Assembly: GCF_002222055.1 (NCBI RefSeq)
Contig: NZ_MUGS01000052.1
Location: 1-52,408 of the forward strand
Direction of reading: 5' to 3'
Source: Flavobacterium araucananum
GTDB taxonomy: Bacteria > Bacteroidota > Bacteroidia > Flavobacteriales > Flavobacteriaceae
Length of the DNA stretch: 52,408 bases
Part shown: piece after piece, positions 1-8,488 of the stretch
Numbering within the stretch: the stretch's first letter is position 1
Layout: every line of letters begins with the position of its first letter
Made by a program: the position numbers and the translations under genes
The notes under the pieces: generated by a model
Database searches by the model: none
Told to the model about the DNA's origin: nothing
Seen by the model: only the letters and a program-made list of their open reading frames with translations

Positions 1-45
1 TTCTATGTGTTTATTTTTTTAAATTACATCCAACGGGGTAAAACA
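1..45. repeat. Right-end fragment of a MITE-like repeat
   Basis: The first 45 bases read TTCTATGTGTTT, then a T/A run, then AATTACATCCAACGGGG. The same two blocks occur in the same order at the right end of the full element at 10759-10982 (TTCTATGTGTTA and AATTACACCCAACGGG). I infer that a further copy enters the window from the left and ends about 20 bases before the first gene. Only one arm is visible, so its length is unknown. Confidence 0.5.
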
Positions 46-65
46 TAATTTAAAAATACGCGTAA

Positions 66-494
66 ATGAAAAAAGTAATTTCGGTTTTAATAGTTTTTGT
101 TTTGATTTCTTGTGGAGCAAAAAAAACAGCAGATTCAGGTTCTAAAATTTTATATGAAGTTTTGACAGAACAATCTGATGGTGGTGGGAATATTAAATTT
201 TTTGAAATTTTGACGGAACCAAATGAAATCAAAATGTTAGAAAATGACCCTCTTTTGGCGGCCAAAATGAAACACGATGATATTAATAATTCCAATTATA
301 TTATCCTGAATATGGGGGAGAAAAATACCGGAGGTTATTCTATTGGAGTTGAAAAAGTAGAAGAAACAGATAAAAATATTATCATTACCGTAAAAGAAAA
401 TAATCCTGCTCCGGATGCAATGGTCCTGCAGGTTATTACTTATCCTTATACAGTGGTAAAAATACATTCGAAAAAGGAAATCATAATAAAATAA
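66..494 (+). CDS. PrcB-like lipoprotein
   Basis: A 142-residue predicted lipoprotein. A basic start (MKK) and a hydrophobic stretch end in a lipobox with the lipidated Cys at about residue 16 (LISCG), so it should be membrane-anchored in the envelope. Residues about 88-141 (GGYSIGVEKV, then PYTVVKI) resemble the small beta domain of the PrcB family, a partner of surface proteases in other bacteria. The match is by pattern recognition and the exact partner is unknown. It is monocistronic, with a hairpin terminator about 55 bases after the stop, and faces the porin-like gene tail to tail. Confidence 0.65.
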   Translation: MKKVISVLIVFVLISCGAKKTADSGSKILYEVLTEQSDGGGNIKFFEILTEPNEIKMLENDPLLAAKMKHDDINNSNYIILNMGEKNTGGYSIGVEKVEETDKNIIITVKENNPAPDAMVLQVITYPYTVVKIHSKKEIIIK

Positions 495-548
495 GGTTTT
501 TGCTATAGCAGTAAGAGGAGTGAAAATCGTATTTGGCTGAACAAAAAA

Positions 549-583
549 AAATCCTGTCGTTTGAAATGACAGGATTTCTTTTT
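549..583. terminator. Bidirectional intrinsic terminator
   Basis: A perfect 10-bp stem (AAATCCTGTC / GACAGGATTT) with a 9-base loop. An A-run lies on the left and a T-rich run on the right. It sits between the convergent genes at 66-494 and 605-1102, so it can serve both strands. Confidence 0.8.
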
Positions 584-604
584 ACAATTATTTTTTACTT
601 TTAT

Positions 605-1102
605 TTAGAATCTAAATTTAACTCCTAGACCTACATCGAATCCAAAGTTGTCATCGTCATAGTATCCGGAACCAATTTCTGGTCTTGCATCTAATGATAG
701 TGTAATTGGTGCTTTGTCAAAGGTATACTCGATACCAATATCTCCGGCAGCAAAAACATAAGTTCCGCTATCGTTAAATTTATTATTGTTTGTATAATAA
801 TCGTGATCCCATGCAGCGATACCAGCTCCAACACCGGCATACCAGTTAAAACCACCGTCGATGTTCCAAACCCATTGGTAAAGTCCAACTGCTTTTATAG
901 CATCAACGTCACTACTGTTTCTCCATCCTAAATCAAACTCAAGTCTGTTTTTTTGACTTAATCCTCTTTGGTATGAGATTTCTCCACCAAAACCGTTATT
1001 GTCGCCTAAGCGTATTCCAAGTGCATTTTTTGCAATTTCTTGTGATTGAGCCGTAAACGCTAATCCTAATAGCATAATGGCAGATAAAATGATTTTTTTC
1101 AT
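605..1102 (-). CDS. Small outer-membrane beta-barrel protein
   Basis: A 165-residue protein with a cleavable signal peptide of about 20 residues (ending TAQSQ). The rest alternates Gly/aromatic strands and ends in Phe-Arg-Phe (GLGVKFRF), the usual last strand of an outer-membrane barrel. Strand patterns such as GVGAGIAAW and GDIGIEYTF fit a porin or OmpW-like 8-stranded barrel. No substrate can be inferred. A good TAnnTTTG promoter lies about 25 bases upstream, so it is probably transcribed alone. Confidence 0.7.
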   Translation of the reverse strand: MKKIILSAIMLLGLAFTAQSQEIAKNALGIRLGDNNGFGGEISYQRGLSQKNRLEFDLGWRNSSDVDAIKAVGLYQWVWNIDGGFNWYAGVGAGIAAWDHDYYTNNNKFNDSGTYVFAAGDIGIEYTFDKAPITLSLDARPEIGSGYYDDDNFGFDVGLGVKFRF

Positions 1103-1124
1103 AAAAGGGGTTATTAATTTTTTT

Positions 1125-1153
1125 CAAATGTACAGTTACACACAATCTTCAAA
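1125..1153 (-). promoter_or_regulatory. Bacteroidota-type promoter of the barrel gene
   Basis: On the minus strand the -7 box TACATTTG (1125-1132) matches TAnnTTTG. A TTTG -33 box lies at 1150-1153, with a 17-bp spacer, slightly short of the usual 19-21. Transcription would start near 1118, about 15 bases before the start codon. Confidence 0.5.
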
Positions 1154-1260
1154 CGTATATTATTTTTGAAAATTGTTATATAATTCACATTTCATAAATA
1201 ACCACGGGATATAAAAAGTAAAATTTCCCTTATAATTAGCGCGTTTAGCGATGCTGGAAT

Positions 1261-2085
1261 TTATTTTTTCAGAATAATAGAAGAGATTAATTGAGAACTT
1301 AAAATATCTTCCATTTCAAAAAGATTTTCTTCTTCGGTAAAATTACTTTCTGCGTACGAGTATAATTTCCAACGTTTTTTATGGTATTCTAATGCCGTAA
1401 GGTTTTCGACCCAATCGCCGGAATTTAAATATAAGGTAGATCCGTGTTTGTTCTCTTTGGTAATAATTTTAGGTTCATGAATATGTCCGCAAATTACATA
1501 ATCGTAGTTTTTTTCGATAGCTAAATCTGTTGCAGTAGTTTCGAAGTCAGAAATAAACTTAACCGCTTTTTTTACGCTTGCTTTTATTTTTTTAGAAAAA
1601 GAATAAGGCTCGCGTCCTAATTTTGCCAGGCACCAATTGACAAAGCGATTCATTAAAATTAAGTAATCATATCCTAATCCGCCTAGTTTTGCGATCCATT
1701 TAGAGTGTTGTACAGAAGCATCAAAAACATCTCCGTGAAAAATCCACGCTTTTTTATCGTCTAATTCTAATACTAATTTGTCGACCAAAGAAAAATTCCC
1801 CATGTTCATATCACTAAACTTTCGAAGGATTTCATCGTGATTTCCAGTGATATAATACACTTTTGTACCCTTAGAAGCCATTCCTATTACTTTTTGAATG
1901 ACTCTTAAATGTGCTTTTGGAAAGTATGATTTTCTAAATTGCCAAGCATCAATAATATCACCATTTAAGACTAATGTTTTAGGTTTAATGCTTGATAGAT
2001 AGTTGTTTAGTTCTTTAGCGTGACTTCCGTAAGTTCCCAAATGGACATCTGAAAGGATGACCAATTCGACATTTCGTTTTTTCAA
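1261..2085 (-). CDS. UDP-2,3-diacylglucosamine diphosphatase-like metallophosphoesterase
   Basis: A 274-residue calcineurin-type phosphoesterase. All metal-binding blocks are present in order: SDVHLG (about residue 12), NGDIID (about 41), GNHDE (about 81), HGD (about 117) and GHIHEP (about 200). The YSFSKKIK segment and SGDWVENLTALEY near the C-terminus are typical of the LpxH-like enzymes of Bacteroidota, which cleave UDP-diacylglucosamine to lipid X in lipid A synthesis at the inner membrane. GNHD in place of the GNRD of E. coli LpxH places it in the LpxH2-like branch, so the substrate is less certain than the fold. It is divergent from aroC. Confidence 0.75.
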   Translation of the reverse strand: MKKRNVELVILSDVHLGTYGSHAKELNNYLSSIKPKTLVLNGDIIDAWQFRKSYFPKAHLRVIQKVIGMASKGTKVYYITGNHDEILRKFSDMNMGNFSLVDKLVLELDDKKAWIFHGDVFDASVQHSKWIAKLGGLGYDYLILMNRFVNWCLAKLGREPYSFSKKIKASVKKAVKFISDFETTATDLAIEKNYDYVICGHIHEPKIITKENKHGSTLYLNSGDWVENLTALEYHKKRWKLYSYAESNFTEEENLFEMEDILSSQLISSIILKK

Positions 2086-2249
2086 TTTTTCTTTTTTTGA
2101 AGTTTAACAAATAAAAGCAACTCTCGTCAGATTTGTTTTATCAAAAGGTTATCAATTTGGGTACAATTTTAATAAATTGTGATTTTTAAACTACTTAACC
2201 TTTACTTAATAATACTAATTTTAAATTTTTTAATTTAATTCATAAAACT

Positions 2250-2257
2250 TACATTTG
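2250..2257 (+). promoter_or_regulatory. -7 promoter box of aroC
   Basis: TACATTTG matches TAnnTTTG and ends 16 bases before the aroC ATG, predicting a very short leader. No clear TTTG -33 box is visible at the expected distance. Confidence 0.4.
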
Positions 2258-2273
2258 CTCAAAACAAATTACA

Positions 2274-3332
2274 ATGGCAGGAAATAGCTACGGCACCCTA
2301 TATAAAGTTACTACATTTGGAGAATCTCATGGTGAAGCTTTGGGCGGAATCATTGATGGTTGTCCATCAGGAATAGAACTTGATCTGGAAGCAATTGAAG
2401 TTGAAATGTCTCGCAGAAAACCAGGACAATCAGCAATTGTAACGCAACGTAAAGAACCGGATGCGGTTCAGTTTTTATCCGGAATTTTTGAAGGTAAAAC
2501 AACTGGAACCCCAATAGGTTTTATTATCCCGAATACGAATCAAAAATCTGACGATTACTCGCATATAAAAGACAATTACAGACCAAGCCATGCTGATTAT
2601 GTATACGATCAGAAATATGGGTTTCGTGATTATCGCGGTGGAGGAAGAAGTTCTGCGCGTGAAACAGCAAGCAGGGTAGTGGCTGGTGCAATTGCAAAGC
2701 AAATGTTACCGGAAATTAAAATTAATGCTTACGTTTCTTCAGTTGGTCCAATACATTTAGATACGCCGTATCAGGATTTGGATTTTTCGAAAATAGAAAG
2801 TAATCCTGTTCGTTGCCCTGACGAAAAGTCGGCAGCGATTATGGAAGAATATATCCGCGATATTCGCAAACAGGGTGATACCGTTGGCGGTATTGTTTCC
2901 TGTGTAATACAAAACGTTCCCGTAGGTTTAGGAGAACCTGTTTTTGATAAGTTACATGCCGAATTAGGAAAAGCGATGCTTTCTATAAATGCAGTAAAAG
3001 GTTTTGAATACGGAAGCGGATTTTCCGGTTCTGAAATGAAAGGAAGCCAACATAATGATTTATACAATCCTGACGGAACAACAAAAACAAATCTTTCAGG
3101 AGGAATTCAGGGTGGAATCAGCAACGGAATGGATATCTATTTTAGGGTAGCTTTTAAGCCTGTTGCGACGATCATGCAAACTCAGGATTCATTAGATAAT
3201 AAAGGAAACATTACACCAATGACCGGAAAAGGACGTCATGATCCCTGTGTTGTTCCGCGTGCTGTGCCTATTGTCGAGGCAATGGCAGCAATAGTTTTGG
3301 CTGATTTTTATTTGATCAACAAAACGTACTAA
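2274..3332 (+). CDS. aroC: Chorismate synthase
   Basis: A 352-residue protein of normal length for the family. It converts 5-enolpyruvylshikimate-3-phosphate to chorismate, the last shikimate-pathway step, using reduced FMN in the cytosol. The family signatures are present: GESHGEALGG near residue 17, RPSHADYVYDQKYG near 105, the Arg/Gly/Ser FMN-binding block YRGGGRSSARETASRVVAG near 125, and GRHDPCVVPRAVPIVEAMAA near 325. The start is supported by the MAGNSYG N-terminus and the promoter just upstream. The symporter gene follows 52 bases later, so the two may share a transcript. Confidence 0.97.
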   Translation: MAGNSYGTLYKVTTFGESHGEALGGIIDGCPSGIELDLEAIEVEMSRRKPGQSAIVTQRKEPDAVQFLSGIFEGKTTGTPIGFIIPNTNQKSDDYSHIKDNYRPSHADYVYDQKYGFRDYRGGGRSSARETASRVVAGAIAKQMLPEIKINAYVSSVGPIHLDTPYQDLDFSKIESNPVRCPDEKSAAIMEEYIRDIRKQGDTVGGIVSCVIQNVPVGLGEPVFDKLHAELGKAMLSINAVKGFEYGSGFSGSEMKGSQHNDLYNPDGTTKTNLSGGIQGGISNGMDIYFRVAFKPVATIMQTQDSLDNKGNITPMTGKGRHDPCVVPRAVPIVEAMAAIVLADFYLINKTY

Positions 3333-3384
3333 TAAAGATTAAGACAGTGAGGGTCTTAGTATTTTAATCTAAAAAAACAAATTA

Positions 3385-4668
3385 ATGCAAGAAGTTACAG
3401 AAACTAAAAAAAAATCATTCCTTAAAGGGTTAACAGGGCAAATTGTAATTGCAATGGTGCTTGGAGCAACTCTGGGAATTATTATCCATAATTCGATTTC
3501 AGAGGAAGCGGCACTATCGTTTAGCAATAAAATAAAAATGCTTGCGACTATTTTTATCAGATTGGTGCAAATGATTATTGCCCCTTTGGTATTTACTACT
3601 CTGGTAGTAGGAATTGCAAAATTAGGAGATATAAAAACGGTGGGCAGAGTAGGAGGAAAAGCTCTTGGATGGTTTTTTACGGCTTCTTTTATTTCTTTAT
3701 TAATTGGATTGTTTTATGTAAATATTTTACAGCCGGGTGTTGGGTTAAAATTAGACCATGTAGATATGGCTGCTGCATCTGAAGTAACCGCTAAAACAAA
3801 AATATTATCTGTTGAGAATTTTGTAGAACATATTGTTCCTAAAAGTATTTTTGAGGCAATGGCTACCAACGAAATTTTACAGATTGTAATATTTTCTATC
3901 TTTTTTGGTTTAGCAGCTGCTTCATTAGGCAGTACTGTAAAACCCATTATAAATGCTTTTGACAAAGCTTCGCATATTGTTTTAAAAATGGTAAACTACG
4001 TAATGAACTTTGCTCCAATAGGAGTTTTTGGTGCCATTGCAGGTGTATTTGCTATAAGAGATGCAGAAGAATTAATTATAACCTATTTTAAATTTTTCGG
4101 ATCATTTCTGGTCGGAATCAGTACATTATGGGTAGTCTTGATTGCTGTAGGGTATATTTTCCTGAAAGGAAGAATGACAGAGTTGTTAAAACGTATTGTA
4201 GGGCCATTGGCAATCGCTTTTGGAACAACAAGCAGCGAAGCTGTTTTTCCTAAATTAACAGAAGAATTAGAAGATTTTGGGGTAAAAGACAAAATTGTAG
4301 CTTTTATGTTGCCGCTTGGTTATTCGTTTAATCTTGACGGAAGTATGATGTACATGACTTTTGCAAGTATTTTTATCGCTCAGTTTTATGGTGTTCATTT
4401 AGATTTAGGAACACAAATGGCAATGCTTTTGGTTTTAATGTTAACCAGTAAAGGTATTGCAGGTGTGCCAAGAGCAAGTTTGGTAATTGTTGCCGCTACT
4501 TGCGGAATGTTTAAAATTCCCGTAGAAGGAATTGCGTTAATCCTGCCAATAGATCACTTTTGTGATATGTTCAGAAGTGCTACAAATGTTTTAGGAAATG
4601 CTTTGGCAACATCGGTTGTAGGAAAATGGGAAGATGATAAAGAGGGAGCAGAAACATCTGTAGAGTAA
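3385..4668 (+). CDS. Dicarboxylate/amino acid:cation symporter (DAACS family)
   Basis: A 427-residue inner-membrane transporter of the GltP/DctA (GltPh-like) family. Hydrophobic segments fit eight helices plus two re-entrant hairpins. The transport-core motifs are visible: FGTTSSEAVFPKL (serine-rich hairpin 1), SFNLDGSMMYM (helix 7) and the D-x3-R-x2-N block in IDHFCDMFRSATNVLGN (helix 8, substrate binding). The Arg in helix 8 favours an acidic substrate such as glutamate, aspartate or a C4-dicarboxylate, but the sequence alone does not settle which. It follows aroC closely and ends at a strong hairpin terminator. Confidence 0.9.
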   Translation: MQEVTETKKKSFLKGLTGQIVIAMVLGATLGIIIHNSISEEAALSFSNKIKMLATIFIRLVQMIIAPLVFTTLVVGIAKLGDIKTVGRVGGKALGWFFTASFISLLIGLFYVNILQPGVGLKLDHVDMAAASEVTAKTKILSVENFVEHIVPKSIFEAMATNEILQIVIFSIFFGLAAASLGSTVKPIINAFDKASHIVLKMVNYVMNFAPIGVFGAIAGVFAIRDAEELIITYFKFFGSFLVGISTLWVVLIAVGYIFLKGRMTELLKRIVGPLAIAFGTTSSEAVFPKLTEELEDFGVKDKIVAFMLPLGYSFNLDGSMMYMTFASIFIAQFYGVHLDLGTQMAMLLVLMLTSKGIAGVPRASLVIVAATCGMFKIPVEGIALILPIDHFCDMFRSATNVLGNALATSVVGKWEDDKEGAETSVE

Positions 4669-4729
4669 GTTTAATGTATTTTTTGCTGGAAAATATCTTA
4701 AATTTTTAGCAATATCTATATAAATAAAG

Positions 4730-4768
4730 AAAAGCTGTATTTTTATATGAAATACAGCTTTTTTTTAT
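4730..4768 (+). terminator. Intrinsic terminator after the symporter
   Basis: A stem of AAAGCTGTATTT with AAATACAGCTTT around a short AT loop, followed by a run of eight T. It lies 60 bases past the stop codon and isolates the downstream kinase gene. Confidence 0.8.
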
Positions 4769-4802
4769 TTTTAAGTGTATATTTGATAAAACTAGCCGAT
4801 TC

Positions 4803-7001
4803 ATGCCCCAAATGCGGATTTTTTTATTACTATTATTTTGCCTGAATTGTTATGCCAATTCAGCAATTGCGCAATCTGAAACCATTTCGGAGGATAAGAT
4901 CGCTTTACTCGTAAAAAAAGCCTGGAAAGATTATAAGGAATCTAATTTCGAAAAGTCACTAATTAATTCCAGAATAGCTTTGAATTATGCTACAGCTGCC
5001 AAAAATAATTTTTTGATTGCAAAATCGTATAAAATTATTGCAGGCAATTATAGTGAATTGTCAGAGTTTGATAAAGCAATTTTTTTTTACAACAAAGGAT
5101 TGTTCTACGCTAATAAAACAGATAACGATTCTATAAAATACAGTCTTCACAATAATTTAGGAAATATCTACTGCTTCGAGAAAAAGCAATTTGATAAAGG
5201 AATAAAATTTTATAAAAAATCAATTGCTTACAGTTTAAAGATTAATAGTATGAGCCAGGTTTATTTTACGAACGTAAATATAGCCTGGGCCTATTTTGAT
5301 GTTGGCGCATACAAAAAAGGATACCCTTATCTGAAATTTGTAAATATCAACAAAAATAAATACGGTTTTGAGTCTACAGAGATTGTTGTTAACATGCTTA
5401 ACGCAATGTATTTGAGTAACCATAACGAATTTGATGCGGCAAATGCTTTTTTTATTAAAGCGATCGAAGCAGGTAAAAGTGGCTCCGAAAAATCAGATCT
5501 CTCCTATACACATTTAGAATACTCGAAATTTTTATCAAAAAATAAAAAGTACAAACAGGCTTACGAAAATCTGGCGGCATACAATAAAATTACCGAAGAA
5601 CTATACAACCAGGAAAAGCTCAAGAAAGCGTCCAGTGCCGGTTTTAATCTTGAGCTGGATGAGTATAAACGACAAATTGATAAAATCGAGAGCGAAAAAG
5701 ATTCGCAATATCAAAGTCTTAAAAAATCCAGAATAATTGTCATCTTGTTTGTGCTGATTTCGTTTATTCTTCTTTTGCTGATTATTACTTTGATTAAAAA
5801 TATCAGATTCAAGAAGAAACACAATTTAGAGCTTCTGGAAGCAAAAGAAATTGCCGAAGATGCCTCATTACTCAAAACGCAATTTATATCGACTATAAGC
5901 CACGAATTACGTACTCCGCTGTATGGTGTTGTGGGGATTACAAATATGCTGCTCGAGGAACATAAAGAATTGTCGAGAAGTCAGCATTTAAGTTCTTTAA
6001 AATTCTCGGCAAGGTATCTATTATCCCTGGTCAATGATATTCTTCAAATTAATAAAATCGAAGAGAATAAAGTGATTTTAGAAAATCTGACTTTTAATGT
6101 TTCGGACGAAATTACGATGATCAAAAATTCTCTTTCTTTTTTATCTCAAAAAAATAACAATAAAATTTCTGTCTCGATCAGTCCCGGGATTCCGGAATAT
6201 CTAATTGGCGATAAATTAAGGCTGGCTCAGATCCTGATGAATTTGGTTAGTAATGCATTAAAATTTACTAAAGACGGTGAAGTCGAAATTATTGTAAAAC
6301 TAAACAGAACAGAAGGTAAAATATACTTTCTGGATTTTCTTATAAAAGATAACGGAGTAGGGATTGCGATTGTAGATCAGGGTAAAATTTTCGAAAAGTT
6401 TGTTCAGGTTGGCAGAAAAGATGAAGATTATCAGGGAACAGGATTAGGTTTAAGCATCGTTAAGCGATTGTTAGGTCTTTTTGGCAGTACAATTATGCTG
6501 GAAAGTACTATTGGCGAAGGAACCTCATTTTCGTTTGTAATTCCTTTTGAGTATGACCCGGAGAAGACCAGAAAAATTATAGATGAAATTGAAGTCGATC
6601 TGACTTCGAATGAAGTTTATAAAATTTTAATTGTCGAAGATAATCTCATAAATCAATTGGTTACGAAAAAGATAATCGAAAAAAATAATTATATCTGTAA
6701 AGTAGTTGATGATGGTTTTGCTGCTTTGGAAATGTTGGAAAGGGAAGATTTTGATCTTATTTTGATGGATATAAATATGCCGTTGATGAACGGGTTTGAA
6801 ACTACCAAAAGAATTCGTTTAAAGGATATAAAAACACCTATTGTAGCTCTTACTGCTTTTGATAAAGACGAAATAACAGACGAAGCAATTTCTTCAGGGA
6901 TAAATGATATAATTATTAAACCCTTTGAACCTGTTAAGTTGTTTAAGATTATAAGTTATTTAATAAATGAAGCAAAAAACGAGAAAAGTGTAAAAGTATA
7001 A
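4803..7001 (+). CDS. TPR-containing hybrid sensor histidine kinase/response regulator
   Basis: A 732-residue hybrid kinase. In order: signal peptide (about 1-23, ending AIAQ), a periplasmic TPR-like helical sensor (about 30-290), one membrane helix (about 309-330), a short coiled linker, HisKA with phospho-acceptor His near 366 (STISHELRTPLYG), HATPase_c with N box (MNLVSNALKF), G1 (DNGVGI) and G2 (GTGLGLSIVKRL), then a C-terminal receiver (about 610-725) with phospho-Asp near 656 (LMDINMPLMNGFE) and the conserved Lys in IIKPFEP. No output-domain regulator is nearby, so it is an orphan hybrid whose phosphate acceptor must lie elsewhere. The stimulus is unknown. Confidence 0.92.
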   Translation: MPQMRIFLLLLFCLNCYANSAIAQSETISEDKIALLVKKAWKDYKESNFEKSLINSRIALNYATAAKNNFLIAKSYKIIAGNYSELSEFDKAIFFYNKGLFYANKTDNDSIKYSLHNNLGNIYCFEKKQFDKGIKFYKKSIAYSLKINSMSQVYFTNVNIAWAYFDVGAYKKGYPYLKFVNINKNKYGFESTEIVVNMLNAMYLSNHNEFDAANAFFIKAIEAGKSGSEKSDLSYTHLEYSKFLSKNKKYKQAYENLAAYNKITEELYNQEKLKKASSAGFNLELDEYKRQIDKIESEKDSQYQSLKKSRIIVILFVLISFILLLLIITLIKNIRFKKKHNLELLEAKEIAEDASLLKTQFISTISHELRTPLYGVVGITNMLLEEHKELSRSQHLSSLKFSARYLLSLVNDILQINKIEENKVILENLTFNVSDEITMIKNSLSFLSQKNNNKISVSISPGIPEYLIGDKLRLAQILMNLVSNALKFTKDGEVEIIVKLNRTEGKIYFLDFLIKDNGVGIAIVDQGKIFEKFVQVGRKDEDYQGTGLGLSIVKRLLGLFGSTIMLESTIGEGTSFSFVIPFEYDPEKTRKIIDEIEVDLTSNEVYKILIVEDNLINQLVTKKIIEKNNYICKVVDDGFAALEMLEREDFDLILMDINMPLMNGFETTKRIRLKDIKTPIVALTAFDKDEITDEAISSGINDIIIKPFEPVKLFKIISYLINEAKNEKSVKV

Positions 7002-7068
7002 ACACGAATTTCACAAACTAAGTTAAGGATAAAAATCCGTGTCAATTTGTGCAATTCGTGTTTAGTTT
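7000..7068. repeat. Inverted repeat / bidirectional terminator between convergent genes
   Basis: Arms 7000-7017 (AAACACGAATTTCACAAA) and 7046-7063 are complementary apart from one base and are followed by a T-rich run. The left arm overlaps the kinase stop codon. The middle reads ATCCGTGTCAATTTGTG, a phrase related to AATCCGTGTCATCCG at 36638-36652, so this may be an interspersed repeat used as a terminator for both convergent genes. Confidence 0.6.
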
Positions 7069-7097
7069 TTTATACTATTTGGTTCTATACAGTAGGT

Positions 7098-8354
7098 TTA
7101 GTACCAGCGTTTTTTGTTTTGTTTGGAAGCATTCGATTTTCTCGATTTATGAGCACCACCACTTCGATTTGAGTTTTTAGGTTTTTCTTCTGTTGCTGCT
7201 GCTTCAGGGCTTCCTGCATGCCATTGATACGGATGATCTGTAATCGTTTTTACTTCTACTTTGATCAATTTTTGAATGTCTTTCCAGTACCCGTGTTCGT
7301 CTTTGCTACAAAATGAGATCGCAATTCCTCCGTTTCCGGCACGACCGGTTCGTCCAATTCTATGCACGTAAGTCTCCGGAATATTAGGCAAATCAAAGTT
7401 GATTACAAACGGCAACTGATCTATATCAATACCTCTTGCTGCAATATCTGTAGCAACAAGAACGCCAACTTCTTTATTTTTAAAAGCATCTAAAACGCGT
7501 TGTCTTGCATTTTGCGATTTATCACCGTGAATAGCTTCGGCAGGAATATCTTTTTTACGCAATGCTTTTACCACATTATCAGCTCCGTGTTTGGTTCTCG
7601 AAAAAACCAATACGTTTGATAATTCTTCGTTTTTTATTAAATGATACAGTAAATTTCTTTTTTCTGTTTTCTCTACAAAATAAACACGTTGTTCTACGTT
7701 TTCGGCTGTAGACGAAACTGGCGAAACCTCTACTTTTGCAGGATCTTGCAGGAACATTTCGGCCAATTCGCGAATAGCAATAGGCATCGTTGCAGAAAAC
7801 AATAAGGTTTGTCTGTTTTTTGGGGTTAGTTTAACGATCTTTTTTACATCGTTTATAAAACCCATATCCAGCATTTGATCTGCTTCATCCAGGACCAAAG
7901 TATGTAAATGATCTAAATCAAGAAACCCCTGTTTCTGTAAATCCAATAATCTTCCCGGTGTTGCGACCAAAATGTCAACTCCGTTTTTTAGCGCATCTAC
8001 TTGTGGATTTTGCGAAACTCCACCAAAAATGGTCAATTGACTCAGGTTCGTATATTTGGCATAAGTATCAAAACTTTGTCCAATCTGAACCGCTAATTCA
8101 CGTGTTGGGGTAACTATAAGTGCGCGAATTACTTTGGCTTTTTTAGAGGAGCCTACAATTCGGTGTAATTGATGTATGATTGGGATTGCAAATGCAGCCG
8201 TTTTTCCTGTACCGGTTTGCGCGCAACCAATTAAATCCCTTCCTGCCAAAACAATCGGAATAGATTGTTCCTGAATAGGAGTAGGGTTTAGGTAGCCTTC
8301 TTCAAATACGGCTTTTTGTATACTTTTTGAAAGTGATAAATCTTCGAATAACAT
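7098..8354 (-). CDS. DEAD-box ATP-dependent RNA helicase (RhlE-like)
   Basis: A 418-residue helicase with all core motifs: Q motif (GYLNPTPIQEQSIP), I (AQTGTGKT), Ia (PTRELA), Ib (TPGRLLD), II (DEAD), III (SAT), IV (VLVFSRTK), V (ATDIAARGIDI) and VI (HRIGRTGR). A basic, Ser/Asn-rich tail of about 45 residues follows the second RecA domain, as in RhlE proteins, and probably adds RNA affinity. The expected role is ATP-driven remodelling of RNA in ribosome assembly or decay, in the cytosol. Its own promoter is about 45 bases upstream. Confidence 0.93.
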   Translation of the reverse strand: MLFEDLSLSKSIQKAVFEEGYLNPTPIQEQSIPIVLAGRDLIGCAQTGTGKTAAFAIPIIHQLHRIVGSSKKAKVIRALIVTPTRELAVQIGQSFDTYAKYTNLSQLTIFGGVSQNPQVDALKNGVDILVATPGRLLDLQKQGFLDLDHLHTLVLDEADQMLDMGFINDVKKIVKLTPKNRQTLLFSATMPIAIRELAEMFLQDPAKVEVSPVSSTAENVEQRVYFVEKTEKRNLLYHLIKNEELSNVLVFSRTKHGADNVVKALRKKDIPAEAIHGDKSQNARQRVLDAFKNKEVGVLVATDIAARGIDIDQLPFVINFDLPNIPETYVHRIGRTGRAGNGGIAISFCSKDEHGYWKDIQKLIKVEVKTITDHPYQWHAGSPEAAATEEKPKNSNRSGGAHKSRKSNASKQNKKRWY

Positions 8355-8398
8355 ATCTTAGGTATTAAGAATTTAGTTTTAAGCACTAAAATTCTGTG

Positions 8399-8406
8399 CA
8401 AAGATA
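8399..8406 (-). promoter_or_regulatory. -7 promoter box of the helicase gene
   Basis: The minus strand reads TATCTTTG, matching TAnnTTTG. It implies a leader of roughly 38 bases before the ATG at 8354. No good -33 TTTG is visible. Confidence 0.35.
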
Positions 8407-8488
8407 GGTTTATTCAGCCAATCGTTTATTTGAATCTTGTTTTATTTGGCAAATCAACTAATTTTCAGTTGGTAAACTTTCAAATTAA

